Source: CBDANW01 sp965197825 | GTDB taxonomy: Bacteria; Acidobacteriota; Vicinamibacteria; Marinacidobacterales; DATDRI01 | Length of the DNA: 64,000 nt | Reading direction: 5' to 3' | Assembly: GCA_965197825.1 (NCBI GenBank) | Contig: CBDANW010000002.1 | Span: forward strand, 1,240,001 to 1,304,000 | In this document: positions 1 to 8,023 of the stretch, piece after piece | Position numbering within the stretch: position 1 is the stretch's first letter | Layout of the letters: the number at the start of each line of letters is the position of its first letter | Program-made: the position numbers and the translations under genes | Notes under the pieces: model-generated | What the model was told of the DNA's origin: nothing | Databases searched by the model: none | The model's input: only the letters and a program-made list of their open reading frames with translations

Positions 1-2028
1 CCCCGGGCCGAGAACATCCGTGAGTACATGCGCGTCATTTCGGAGGAGCCTCATCACGCCGGAGGTCCGGGTAGTAGGCGCGTCGCCGAGTACGTGTTGT
101 CTCGGTTCACCGAGTGGGGACTGACGACATGGATCGAGGAATTCGAGGCACTCATGCCCATGCCCACGGAAAGAGTGGTCGAGCTCGTCGAACCCGAAAT
201 CTACCGCGCCGGGCTTGAAGAACCTCCCATCGTAGAGGACAAAGATTCTTCGGACGAGAATCAGCTTCCGACTTTCAACGCCTACGCCGCGGACGGTGAT
301 GTGACCGCACCGCTCGTCTACGTCAACTACGGCGGGCCGCGCGACTATCAGAGGCTCACGGAGATGGGCATCGAAGTTCGCGGGACGGTCGTGATCGCCC
401 GCTACGGTCAGACCTGGCGAGGCATCAAGGCGAAACTAGCCTGGGAGCACGGTGCGGTCGCCTGCCTCCTCTATTCGGACCCGGAGGATGATGGGTACCG
501 CAAGGGGGACATCTATCCCGACGGTCCTTTCCGTCCCTGGCAAGGGGTGCAGCGCGGCAGTGTGATGGACATGCCGATCCATCCCGGAGACCCGCTCACG
601 CCTGGTTGGGCAGCGGAAAGAGGCGCACGGAAGCTGGACCGATCCGAGGCAAAGACGCTGGTTCCGATCCCGGTGCAGCCACTTTCCTATGCAGACGCCA
701 TGCCCTTGCTCGAGAACATCGGTGGACCGGCGGTGCCACGGGATTGGCAGGGAGCGCTCCCGAGGACGTATCACGTGGGACCGGGGCCAGGGAAGGTGCA
801 CGTGAAGCTGTCTTTCGATTGGAAACCGCGCCCGATCTACAACGTGCTCGCTCGGATCGAGGGCCGGGTCTTTCCTGACCAATGGATCCTCTACGGGAAC
901 CATCACGATTCCTGGGTGAACGGGGCCGCCGATCCGACGAGCGGGAACGTCGCGCTGATGGAAACCGCCCGCAGTTTGGCGATGCTGGTCGACGACGGCT
1001 GGCAACCCAAGCGCACGATCGTGCTCGCCTCCTGGGACGGTGAAGAGTGGGGACTCCTCGGCTCCACCGAGTGGGCGGAAAAACATGCGGCCGAGTTGAC
1101 CGAGAAAACAGTCGCTTACATCAACACGGATACGACCGGCAAAGGATGGATTTCCATGTCCGGAAGTCATCCCTTACAGGCGCTGGCGAACGAAGTGACC
1201 CGTGACATCCCGGATCCTCGAACCGGCAAGAGCCTTCGAGAAGAAGCCCGCGCGCGGCGCATCGAGCAAGCAAGGAACGAGGAGGAGAGGGAAGAAATCG
1301 AGCGCCGGGAAACCCTTTCCATCGGTGCCCTGGGCGCAGGCTCCGACTACGCCCCCCTCCTGAACCACCTCACCATCGCCTCGCTCCACTTCGGCTTCAC
1401 CGGTGCGAGCAGCGGAGGCGTCTACCACTCAGCCTACGATTCCTTCGATTGGTACACAAGGTTCTCCGACACGACGTTCGAGTACGGAACGACACTATCT
1501 CGAGTCACCGGCACGACCATCCTCCGGTTGGCGGATGCGACCCTGCTCCCGTTCGACTTCACGGATTATGCCGCGGTGCTCGCCCGCTATGTCGACGAAA
1601 TCGAAGAGACCAGCGAGGAAACGGCGTCGCCTCCGGATCTATCTTTGGTGCGCGCTGCCATCGCCGCCCTTCATCATGCGAGTGAAGCCTACGAAGAGAA
1701 GCTCCGTCGACTCGCGACGGCGGAGCCGAGCGTGCTCGAGACACATCGGGATGAAATCGCCGAGCTCAATCGACTGCTCTACACCTCCGAGCGCCTGTTG
1801 GGCCATGAGCAAGGGTTGCCCGATCGCGAGTGGTACCGACACCAGATCTACGCCCCTGGCTATTACACCGGCTACGGCGTCAAGACATTGCCCGGAATCC
1901 GGGAGAGCGTGGAGCAGGAAGCGACGGATCGGGTCAAGCCATACGTCGCAATCGTGTCCGAATCGATCCACAATTTGGCGCGGCAACTGGACGAGGCGCA
2001 GAAGCTCCTGGGAAGTATTCTGGAGTAA
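1..2028 (+). CDS. M28-family metallopeptidase (glutamate carboxypeptidase II-like), 5' partial
   Basis: The reading frame is open from base 1, so the start codon lies outside the window; the first ATG (base 28) is internal, because the preceding codons already match the ENIR-Y region of this family. The order of domains is that of glutamate carboxypeptidase II and transferrin-receptor-like proteins: a protease-associated insert (about bases 290-780), the M28 zinc catalytic core, and a helical C-terminal dimerisation region (about 1660-2020). Candidate zinc ligands and catalytic residues are visible: NHHDSW near 897, AADPTSG near 928, DGEEWG near 1036, NTDTT near 1123 and YHSAYDS near 1423. 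The enzyme should remove C-terminal residues from peptides, probably outside the cytoplasm, although no signal peptide can be seen without the N-terminus. The next gene starts 3 bp downstream, so the two are probably co-transcribed. The family call is firm; the substrate is unknown. Confidence 0.9.
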   Translation, partial: PRAENIREYMRVISEEPHHAGGPGSRRVAEYVLSRFTEWGLTTWIEEFEALMPMPTERVVELVEPEIYRAGLEEPPIVEDKDSSDENQLPTFNAYAADGDVTAPLVYVNYGGPRDYQRLTEMGIEVRGTVVIARYGQTWRGIKAKLAWEHGAVACLLYSDPEDDGYRKGDIYPDGPFRPWQGVQRGSVMDMPIHPGDPLTPGWAAERGARKLDRSEAKTLVPIPVQPLSYADAMPLLENIGGPAVPRDWQGALPRTYHVGPGPGKVHVKLSFDWKPRPIYNVLARIEGRVFPDQWILYGNHHDSWVNGAADPTSGNVALMETARSLAMLVDDGWQPKRTIVLASWDGEEWGLLGSTEWAEKHAAELTEKTVAYINTDTTGKGWISMSGSHPLQALANEVTRDIPDPRTGKSLREEARARRIEQARNEEEREEIERRETLSIGALGAGSDYAPLLNHLTIASLHFGFTGASSGGVYHSAYDSFDWYTRFSDTTFEYGTTLSRVTGTTILRLADATLLPFDFTDYAAVLARYVDEIEETSEETASPPDLSLVRAAIAALHHASEAYEEKLRRLATAEPSVLETHRDEIAELNRLLYTSERLLGHEQGLPDREWYRHQIYAPGYYTGYGVKTLPGIRESVEQEATDRVKPYVAIVSESIHNLARQLDEAQKLLGSILE

Positions 2029-2031
2029 GAC

Positions 2032-2847
2032 ATGACCGAGCCCGCCTACCTCACGACCTACCGCAGCGGCGAGCTGGCGCTTCGAGTCGAGCGTGGTCTG
2101 CAAATGCTTCGCTCCTGTCGCGTCTGCCCCCGTAACTGTGACGTCGACCGTCTCGCAGACCGAAAGGCCATATGCATCACGGGGCGCCACGCCGTGGTGG
2201 CCAGCCACTTTGCCCACTTCGGCGAAGAGGACTGTCTACGAGGATCGCGCGGCTCGGGCACCATCTTCTTTGCGAACTGTAATCTCAAGTGCGTCTTTTG
2301 CCAGAACTTCGACATCAGCCAACGACCAGCGGGAACGACCGCGCCTGCGCCGAAATTGGCGGAGATGATGCTCGAGCTCCAAGGGCAGGGCTGTCACAAC
2401 ATCAACTTCGTGACCCCCGAGCACGTCGTGCCACAAATCCTGGAGGCTCTGCCCCTCGCCATTGAGGGCGGGCTCCTTATACCTCTTGTTTACAACACAA
2501 GTGGGTACGACTCCCTCGAAAGCCTCCGTCTTCTGGACGGCCTCGTGGACATTTACATGCCGGATTTCAAGTGCTGGGACTCGGAAGTTGCACGCCGTTA
2601 CTTGAAGGCGGAGGACTATCCGGATGTGGTGCGCGAAGGCCTCCAGGAGATGTATCGGCAAGTTGGAGACTTGGTGCTCGACGAAAAGGGGCGGGCCCGT
2701 CGTGGTCTCTTGGTTCGACACCTCGTCATGCCGGGTGGCATCGCGGGAACGCGCGAGATCATGCGTTTCCTCCACCGCAAATTGTCGCCCGACACTTACG
2801 TGAATCTAACGCCCCCAGGAAGGGCCCGAGAGTCCCCCCGCTGCTGA
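2032..2847 (+). CDS. Radical SAM Fe-S protein (PflA/PflX-like), C-terminus lost
   Basis: A typical COG1313-type radical SAM protein. It has an N-terminal cysteine cluster (CRVCPRNC, residues about 24-31) and the radical SAM cluster motif CNLKCVFC near residue 83, which should hold a [4Fe-4S] cluster and cleave S-adenosylmethionine. Such proteins resemble pyruvate formate-lyase activases, but their substrates are generally unknown. The match to the family runs to the TYVNL segment near base 2808 and then stops abruptly: the last dozen residues (TPPGRARESPRC) do not look like the family, in which a conserved Q-Y-P-region and another 40-60 residues are expected. The gene therefore appears joined at about 2810 to a different reading frame (see the next entry). 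The cause may be a deletion, a rearrangement or a misassembly. Confidence 0.8.
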   Translation: MTEPAYLTTYRSGELALRVERGLQMLRSCRVCPRNCDVDRLADRKAICITGRHAVVASHFAHFGEEDCLRGSRGSGTIFFANCNLKCVFCQNFDISQRPAGTTAPAPKLAEMMLELQGQGCHNINFVTPEHVVPQILEALPLAIEGGLLIPLVYNTSGYDSLESLRLLDGLVDIYMPDFKCWDSEVARRYLKAEDYPDVVREGLQEMYRQVGDLVLDEKGRARRGLLVRHLVMPGGIAGTREIMRFLHRKLSPDTYVNLTPPGRARESPRC

Positions 2848-3283
2848 GGCTCCGGCTCCGAAGGAGAAGGCCAAACGCAGGCAGAAACCGGTCGACCGAA
2901 AGCCCATCCAAAAGAAGATTCTGAGCGCAATTCGCGAACAGACTCCTTCCATGCTGGTGGCTTTCTTCTTCGACCTGGAAACCGAGGAGTTCGAGCTCGA
3001 GCAGATCGAGTACCCCAAAGAAACCGAGGGAAGACTCATCATCGAGAAGTTGCCTGCCTTCGTGAAGTATTTGGAGAACCTGACCTCCATGAAGGATGAC
3101 GACCATGTAGACACGTTCCTGCTGAGCACGGAGAACTTCTACTTGATCGTAAAGTGTATCCAGGAGACCGGTGACGGCATCGCCCTCGTGACGGACAAGA
3201 GCCAGCCGGTCGCCCTCGCTAGCGCCCTCCTTTTGAACTCCGCCCATCGCTACGCCGCCATGGTGAGCGGCATCCTCATTTAG
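2810..3283 (+). CDS. Hypothetical protein, apparently 5' truncated
   Basis: From about 2810 a different frame from the radical SAM gene is open to a TAG at 3281-3283. It encodes a Pro/Ala/Lys-rich stretch (PPAAEAPAPKEKAKRRQK) and then a compact alpha/beta domain of about 110 residues. The first ATG is at 2951, but coding character clearly extends upstream of it and no convincing start lies between 2810 and 2951, so the natural N-terminus was probably lost at the same junction that truncated the previous gene. The C-terminal part (FYLIVKCIQETGDGIALV, then a helix ending the protein) vaguely recalls roadblock/LC7-type small regulators, but I would not assign it to that family. Function unknown. 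Confidence 0.6.
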   Translation, partial: RPQEGPESPPAAEAPAPKEKAKRRQKPVDRKPIQKKILSAIREQTPSMLVAFFFDLETEEFELEQIEYPKETEGRLIIEKLPAFVKYLENLTSMKDDDHVDTFLLSTENFYLIVKCIQETGDGIALVTDKSQPVALASALLLNSAHRYAAMVSGILI

Positions 3284-3309
3284 TTTATCCGCCGTCCGCC
3301 CCCGTTCGC

Positions 3310-3387
3310 CGCCGCTCACCCGCTCGCGAACTACGGCGAGACCTTGCCGAAGCTTTAGTGAAGGCAGGTAGCTCTAGCGAAGGCGGA
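3310..3387. repeat. GAAGGCGG-type intergenic repeat, short copy
   Basis: The gap upstream of tmk carries several related words (GCGAACTACGGCGAG, GCCGAAGCTTTAG, TAGCGAAGGCGG) that can form weak hairpins. Similar words make up the hairpin clusters at 8024-8190 and 46228-46320. This copy is short and poorly paired, and it runs into the proposed GTG start of tmk. Confidence 0.35.
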
Positions 3388-3388
3388 T

Positions 3389-4066
3389 GTGATAGCTTGT
3401 GAGGGTTTGGCGAGACGTTTAGGTTTCCTGATCAGCTTCGAAGGAATCGAAGGTTGTGGCAAATCCACACAGGCCAAGCTCCTTGCGAAGCGACTGGAGA
3501 AAGCCGGCCGCCCCTGCCTCCTGACCTGCGAGCCGGGAGGCACGCAGATCGGTCGTGAGATACGCCGGGTTCTTCTGCATCCGGCCCACCACCGGATGGC
3601 ACCCGAGGTCGAGCTTGCCCTCTACTTTGCCGACCGGGGACAACACCTCCGAGAGGTCATCTGGCCAGCCCTCGATGAAGGACGTATCGTGATCACCGAT
3701 CGGTTCACGGATTCCAGCATTGCGTATCAGGGTTTCGCACGGGGCCTGTCTCGTCAGTTGATCCGATCCTTCGACCAACTCATGAACGGTGGAGCCCGTC
3801 CGCGATTCACGGTGCTGCTCGATCTGAAGCCGGAAGACGGTTTGCGGCGCGCCCGCGTTCGTAACGAGCGCACGCGCCGGAGTCGCACGCAGGGCCGGTT
3901 CGAGCTCGAGCGCCTCGAGTTCCATCGTCGCGTCCGAAAGGGATACCTCCAGCTCGCGCGCCAAGAGAAGCGGCGCTACATCGTGGTACCGGCTGTGGGT
4001 GAACGGCTCCAGATCCACGGGGAGATCTGGAAGCGCCTGTCCCCGCGGATCAGAACAAGAAGCTGA
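3389..4066 (+). CDS. tmk: Thymidylate kinase
   Basis: Phosphorylates dTMP to dTDP with ATP, an essential step of dTTP synthesis. The P-loop GIEGCGKSTQ lies at about residues 19-28, the DRF dTMP-site motif near residue 105 followed by SSIAYQG, and the RFE...EFHRRVRKGYL segment near residues 165-185. At about 225 residues the length is normal. The proposed start is GTG at 3389. Family proteins usually start only a few residues before FISFEG, so the TTG at 3407 is also possible; the repeat just upstream makes the choice uncertain. The gene precedes holB, a common arrangement in bacteria, but here a palindromic element lies between the two genes. Confidence 0.9.
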   Translation: MIACEGLARRLGFLISFEGIEGCGKSTQAKLLAKRLEKAGRPCLLTCEPGGTQIGREIRRVLLHPAHHRMAPEVELALYFADRGQHLREVIWPALDEGRIVITDRFTDSSIAYQGFARGLSRQLIRSFDQLMNGGARPRFTVLLDLKPEDGLRRARVRNERTRRSRTQGRFELERLEFHRRVRKGYLQLARQEKRRYIVVPAVGERLQIHGEIWKRLSPRIRTRS

Positions 4067-4086
4067 TTGGGGTCGGGCCACGGCTC

Positions 4087-4304
4087 AGTGTCCTGTATCA
4101 GTGGATCGTTGCCTAAGGCTCGAGGCCATTTTGTGTGCTGGCGAGGCGTGACGACGAAGTCATATCTGGATATTTCGACCGCCTTCCGCAGCGAGCCTGT
4201 CGAGCGGAGGGCTAGGCCGAAGGCCGAACTGGACCGATGCCGCAACGAAGCCAGCGCGCAAAAGGGGCCGAGACTTAGGTGACGAATCACTGATACAGGG
4301 CACT
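4087..4304. mobile_element. MITE-like palindromic element between tmk and holB
   Basis: Bases 4087-4117 and the reverse complement of 4274-4304 are imperfect copies of the same 31-mer; both begin AGTG(T/C)CCTGTATCAGTG and end CCTAAG. The similarity continues inwards over GAGGCC, TTTT and GCTGGC blocks, giving terminal inverted repeats of about 60-65 bp around a centre of about 90 bp. There is no reading frame of any quality. The size, the long inverted ends and the position between two genes that normally form an operon fit a miniature inverted-repeat element. No certain target-site duplication was found; GCTC occurs on both flanks. Confidence 0.65.
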
Positions 4305-4315
4305 AGCTCGATACG

Positions 4316-5347
4316 ATGTCCTTTTCGCAATCAGTAGGCAACCAAGTAGCAATCGGCCGGCTGCAGAAGATGCTGTCGCGCGGCCAGGTCCCCCCCAGCT
4401 TGCTCTTCTCCGGCCCGGAAGGAGTCGGGAAGCTCGACGCCGCCATGAATCTGGCGCGGGCTCTCAATTGCGCGCGTGCCGTCGACGGTAGCGATGACGG
4501 GTGTGGCGACTGTGCGGTTTGTCGACGTATCGCGAGCGGCAACTTCCCCGACGTCCGCGTGATAAGCCCTGAAGGAGCGGGCCGACAGATCAAAGCAGAG
4601 GCGGTCCGGCAGGTGGTCGCCGAGAGCCCATCTCACCCTTTCGAGGGCCGCAAGCGAGTCTACGTTTTCGAAGCGGCCGACCGGATGAATCCCACCGCCG
4701 CCAACACGCTGCTCAAGACGCTGGAGGAGGCCCCTCCCTGGATCGCGCTCATCCTGATCACGTCTCTCGAGGCAGCCATCCTACCGACCTTGCTGTCCCG
4801 CTGCCAGAAGGTCCGATTTCTTCCCCTCCTTCGGGAGGAAGTGACCGACCTCCTGGTGAGCAAGCATGGCTTCGAACCGGACGAGGCGCGCCTCGCGGCC
4901 TCGGTATCCGGCGGCAGTTTGATCCGAGCGCTCGGCTCCAAAACGGAAGAGCTCGTCGAGCTGCGCGGCGAGGCGATCGAGATCGCGGAGATGTTGGCGG
5001 AGCCCCCGAGCCGCGCCGAGCTCTTCGCCAAGGCGGACCGCTTGTCCAAACACAAGGAGCTGAACGGAATCGTTCGCTTGCTCGTAGGCCTGCTGAGAGA
5101 CGTTTCTTGCATCACGGGCGGCGAGTCGACTTCGATCGTCCACTTCGATCTCTCTGATGAGCTCGCCCGTCTCGCCTCTCGCGCTCCCCTCGAAGCCTGG
5201 CTGCAAGCGTACAGTTTGGCGGAAGAGTCGCTGCGCGATCTGGTAGTACGCTATGCCAACAAACGGATCACGCTCGAACGCTTGTTCCTCACGTTTTCCG
5301 AGATTCGGGGCGGCCAAGCGGCGGCTATCGGGAAGCCTTACTCATAG
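4316..5347 (+). CDS. holB: DNA polymerase III clamp-loader subunit delta'
   Basis: A clamp-loader AAA+ protein that, with the delta and tau/gamma subunits, opens and loads the beta clamp at primed DNA. It has a P-loop-like GPEGVGKLD near residue 33, in which the usual Ser/Thr after Lys is Leu, so nucleotide hydrolysis is unlikely; this is common in delta' subunits. A zinc module (Cys near residue 51, then CGDCAVC near 62) and the sensor/SRC motif LLSRCQKV near 157 follow. The length of 343 residues is normal. The start ATG lies 12 bp after the inverted-repeat element, so the gene's promoter or ribosome-binding region may be supplied or disturbed by that element. Confidence 0.88.
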   Translation: MSFSQSVGNQVAIGRLQKMLSRGQVPPSLLFSGPEGVGKLDAAMNLARALNCARAVDGSDDGCGDCAVCRRIASGNFPDVRVISPEGAGRQIKAEAVRQVVAESPSHPFEGRKRVYVFEAADRMNPTAANTLLKTLEEAPPWIALILITSLEAAILPTLLSRCQKVRFLPLLREEVTDLLVSKHGFEPDEARLAASVSGGSLIRALGSKTEELVELRGEAIEIAEMLAEPPSRAELFAKADRLSKHKELNGIVRLLVGLLRDVSCITGGESTSIVHFDLSDELARLASRAPLEAWLQAYSLAEESLRDLVVRYANKRITLERLFLTFSEIRGGQAAAIGKPYS

Positions 5348-5632
5348 AAAGCGGCCGCCCCGTCTCGCCGGAGTCGCATCGTGACCACTTGCATCCCCTA
5401 GGGCTTGGTGCTAAACTCCCCGCAAATCTGTCGTCGATTTCAGACTACGCCTCGGCAGGATCCAGTCCGGATAAAGAACCGGTGGTTCACTGAAGCCCGA
5501 GGGCTGACCTTTCCTGAAAACGAATCGGATCGGGCGCGCCCTCATGGGCGTCGTGACTTTCGTGACTTTGCCGATGTCCAAGCGCGCCCGTAGTCTGAGC
5601 TCGACACGCCAGCAAACTGAGGAGACTGCGCC
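5348..5632. other. Intergenic region upstream of hfq
   Basis: There is no convincing gene. It is a GC-rich leader with no clear sigma-70 promoter. A purine-rich GAGGAGA segment precedes the GTG start of hfq at suitable spacing. Confidence 0.4.
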
Positions 5633-5950
5633 GTGAACCGAAAGCTCATTCGCCCCAATCTAGCGGACCTCAAAGACTCGTCCTCCTCCAAGCCGGTTCG
5701 CCGCAAGCCGGTTCCGCCGGAGCAGACCAACGCAGAGAGTTTCTATTACATCAAACAGATGAACAGCAGGACCCCGATGGTGCTCGTCCTGCAGGATGGC
5801 GAGGAGGTCAAGGGAGTGATCGAGTGGTACGACAAGACTTGTCTCAAGGTCAATCGTACCGACAAGCCCAACATCCTCATCCTCAAGCACAACATCAAGT
5901 ACATGTACAAAGAGAACGAGGTAAAGGGCGAGAAACGACTAAAACTCTAG
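5633..5950 (+). CDS. hfq: Hfq-type RNA chaperone with N-terminal extension
   Basis: The Sm fold occupies about residues 38-98. Sm1 includes TPMVLVLQDGEEVKGVIEWYDK, given here only as a position (residues about 42-63), and Sm2 carries NILILKHNIKYMYK. The usual distal- and proximal-site residues K-H-x-I-K-Y are recognisable. Hfq forms hexameric rings that pair small RNAs with mRNAs. Before the Sm fold there is an extension of about 37 residues rich in Lys, Arg, Ser and Pro, and the C-terminus is short and basic. This long-headed form is what I associate with Acidobacteriota. The start is GTG at 5633. The gene converges on smpB with stop codons overlapping by four bases, so no terminator separates them. 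Confidence 0.88.
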   Translation: MNRKLIRPNLADLKDSSSSKPVRRKPVPPEQTNAESFYYIKQMNSRTPMVLVLQDGEEVKGVIEWYDKTCLKVNRTDKPNILILKHNIKYMYKENEVKGEKRLKL

Positions 5951-6435
5951 CGATTTCGTTCTTTCAGCTCCGCCTTCACGTCCCGATCCAATTCCCGCTC
6001 CCGCGCCGCCGCTCGCCGGTCGTGAAGCTTCTTGCCCTTGGCGAGTGCCAGCTCGACTTTGAGCCGGCCCCGGCGGAAGTAAATCCGGGTCGGGATCAAG
6101 GTCAAACCACGCTGCGAGATCTTACCGATGAGCTTCCGAAGCTCCCGCCGGTGGACGAGCAGCTTGCGAGGCCGGAGCGGGTCGTGATTCTCGTAGAAGG
6201 TATGAGAATAAGGGCTGATGTGGCACTGCACAAGATATAGCTCTCCTCCCCGCTCAGTCGCATAGCTGTCCTTGAGGTTCACCCGGCCCTCGCGCGCAGA
6301 CTTCACCTCTGTACCGCGAAGCACCAAGCCGGCCTCGAAGTGGTCCGACAGGTGGTACTCATGCCGCGCCTTGCGGTTCACGGCCACGACCTTCACGCCG
6401 TCCTCGGTTTTCTTGCCGGTCATCGAGCGGGGCAT
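5947..6435 (-). CDS. smpB: SsrA-binding protein SmpB
   Basis: Binds tmRNA and delivers it to stalled ribosomes for trans-translation. The family signature is complete: NRKARHEYHL near the N-terminus, a GLVLRGTEVKS turn, the beta-barrel segment CHISPYSH, and the basic tail GKKLHDRR...ERELDRD that enters the decoding centre. The 162 residues match the family. The ATG at 6433-6435 is preceded by a purine-rich stretch. No tmRNA gene was recognised in the window. Confidence 0.95.
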   Translation of the reverse strand: MPRSMTGKKTEDGVKVVAVNRKARHEYHLSDHFEAGLVLRGTEVKSAREGRVNLKDSYATERGGELYLVQCHISPYSHTFYENHDPLRPRKLLVHRRELRKLIGKISQRGLTLIPTRIYFRRGRLKVELALAKGKKLHDRRAAARERELDRDVKAELKERNR

Positions 6436-6458
6436 CTCCTAGTGCCGCGGGGCCCCAC

Positions 6459-6573
6459 CGCCGTCTGGCCAACTCCCGTCGGAGCAATCACCTAGTTTGA
6501 CGGCCAACAGCAGCCGCAGATCCGCCTGGCTTGCTCCCGACATCAGCTTACTACCTGTTTTGGCGGCCAACAG
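6459..6573. repeat. Two degenerate GCCGTC/GACGGC intergenic repeats
   Basis: Bases 6459-6511 begin with GCCGTCTGGCC and end with TTTGACGGCCAACAG. A second, shorter copy at about 6541-6573 ends TTTGGCGGCCAACAG. They belong to the same family as the arrays at 33281-33483, 40454-40561 and 60421-60494. The ends of each unit are complementary, so each can form a weak hairpin. Confidence 0.6.
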
Positions 6574-6711
6574 TGGCGACGGATCCGCGGCTCGCCCTCC
6601 GGCGACTCCGCGCCTGCGGGCGGGTTGAGGACTCTCGTCGTAAAGCGTTTGATTTTGGCCGTTTATCGCCCAAAATGCAACGGGGCCTTCCCATTCGCAA
6701 AGCTTGGTCTG

Positions 6712-6720
6712 TGCTATAAT
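6712..6720 (+). promoter_or_regulatory. Extended -10 promoter of the secretion/pilus cluster
   Basis: TGCTATAAT is a perfect TGn-extended -10 box, 75 bp upstream of the first gene of the cluster. No good -35 box is seen, which is usual for extended -10 promoters. The same TGnTATAAT form precedes tRNA-Sec and the gene at 49898-52111. Confidence 0.6.
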
Positions 6721-6795
6721 GACCCCGAGTGCATCCTCGTAAACTTCGGAAGGAACAGGACTAATGGACGCAGGTCGACCCCCACGTGCGCCATC

Positions 6796-8010
6796 ATGAG
6801 CCAGTTCATCTGCAGAGTCGGCACGAGCGGCGGTGACATCCGCGAGATTGCACTCCAGGCGGATACCGAAAGCTCGGTGCGACGCGAGCTGGCCGGCAGC
6901 GGCTATCACATCTTTTCGGTTCGGCGATCGTTTCAGTTAGCATCGCTCGCTTCCGCTTTCCGGCGCGGTCCGGGGTGGATCAAATCGACGGACTTCATCA
7001 TCTTCAATCAAGAGCTCGCGTCCCTGTTGAGGGCGGGCCTCCCCTTGCTGCAATCTCTCGACGTCATGCTGGAGCGGATGAGCAACGAGAAGCTGAAGCG
7101 CGTGCTCACCGACGTGAGGGACAAAGTCAAAGGCGGGACGTCGCTCTCCGAAGCGTTCCGCTCCCACGGGGCGCTCTTTCCGCAAATCTACTCTGCCTCG
7201 TTGCTCGCCGGAGAGAAGAGCGGCAGCCTAGAAGAAGTTATCCGCCGTTACGTTCAGTATTTGAAATTGACCGAAACCACGCAGAGAAAGGTGACCGGCA
7301 CCCTGATTTACCCATCTTTCTTGTTCGCGGTCCTTCTTGTCGCCGCATCGATTCTTCTCTTCCACGTGGTGCCGACCTTCGGCGGGTTCTTCGACAACTT
7401 CAACGCCGACTTGCCTCCTCTGACCGTGGCGCTTCTGACCTTGGCCAACACAATACGGGGACACTATCTTCTCATCATCTCGGTGCTCATCTTGGGCGGG
7501 TTGGCCTTCTACGTGTGGTCCCATCAGGAGAGCTCGCACGCCAAGGTCGACCACTTGAAGCTGAGGTTGCCGTACTTCGGACGGCTTTTACGTCTCTTTT
7601 CTACATCCCAGCTCACTCGCTCACTCTCCACACTGCTCGCGGGGGGGATCCCACTGGTGCAATCGATCGAGATCGCAGCCGGCTCGATCGCCAACCGCTT
7701 CGTGGGAGAGAAGGTCCGCCCGGTATCGGACCGGGTCCGCGAAGGAAAGTCCTTTGCGGCCAGTCTCGAGGGAACGGGGCAGTTCGCGCACATGGTGATC
7801 GAAATGGCTAGAGTCGGGGAGACCACGGGGAGTCTTGCGGAAATGCTATCGAGCGTGGCCGATTTCACCGAAGAGGAGATCGAGAACAAACTGAACATCA
7901 TGATGGCCATGTTGACGCCGGTATTGCTGATCGTAATGGGCGGTTTCGTGGGCCTGATTCTTCTGGCCCTCTACCTGCCGCTCTTCGGCCTAGCCGGAGT
8001 GCTTCATTGA
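6796..8010 (+). CDS. gspF: Type II secretion / type IV pilus inner-membrane platform protein (GspF/PilC)
   Basis: An inner-membrane platform that couples the assembly ATPase to the growing pseudopilus. Two T2SSF helical repeats are present (about residues 60-180 and 265-385), with membrane segments near 170-198, 222-241 and 370-400; the last holds the typical LLIVMGGFVGLILLALYLPLF region. The frame is open further upstream, but the ATG at 6796 (MSQFICRV) gives the family-like N-terminus and lies 76 bp after the promoter. It is the first gene of the hybrid pilus/secretion cluster. Confidence 0.9.
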   Translation: MSQFICRVGTSGGDIREIALQADTESSVRRELAGSGYHIFSVRRSFQLASLASAFRRGPGWIKSTDFIIFNQELASLLRAGLPLLQSLDVMLERMSNEKLKRVLTDVRDKVKGGTSLSEAFRSHGALFPQIYSASLLAGEKSGSLEEVIRRYVQYLKLTETTQRKVTGTLIYPSFLFAVLLVAASILLFHVVPTFGGFFDNFNADLPPLTVALLTLANTIRGHYLLIISVLILGGLAFYVWSHQESSHAKVDHLKLRLPYFGRLLRLFSTSQLTRSLSTLLAGGIPLVQSIEIAAGSIANRFVGEKVRPVSDRVREGKSFAASLEGTGQFAHMVIEMARVGETTGSLAEMLSSVADFTEEEIENKLNIMMAMLTPVLLIVMGGFVGLILLALYLPLFGLAGVLH

Positions 8011-8023
8011 ACGGGAGTCCTAG

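Noticed and set aside
436..1170. Long minus-strand frame inside the peptidase gene
   Set aside because: An antisense shadow produced by GC-rich codon use; no protein-like features. The same holds for similar frames opposite gspE, the secretin, ligD, the MglA-like gene and the helicase.
28..2028. Start of the M28 gene at the first ATG (28)
   Set aside because: The frame is open to base 1 and the codons before the ATG match the family, so the gene begins outside the window.
2810..3283. MglB/roadblock partner for the MglA-like GTPase
   Set aside because: The resemblance is too weak and the gene is about 58 kb away and truncated.
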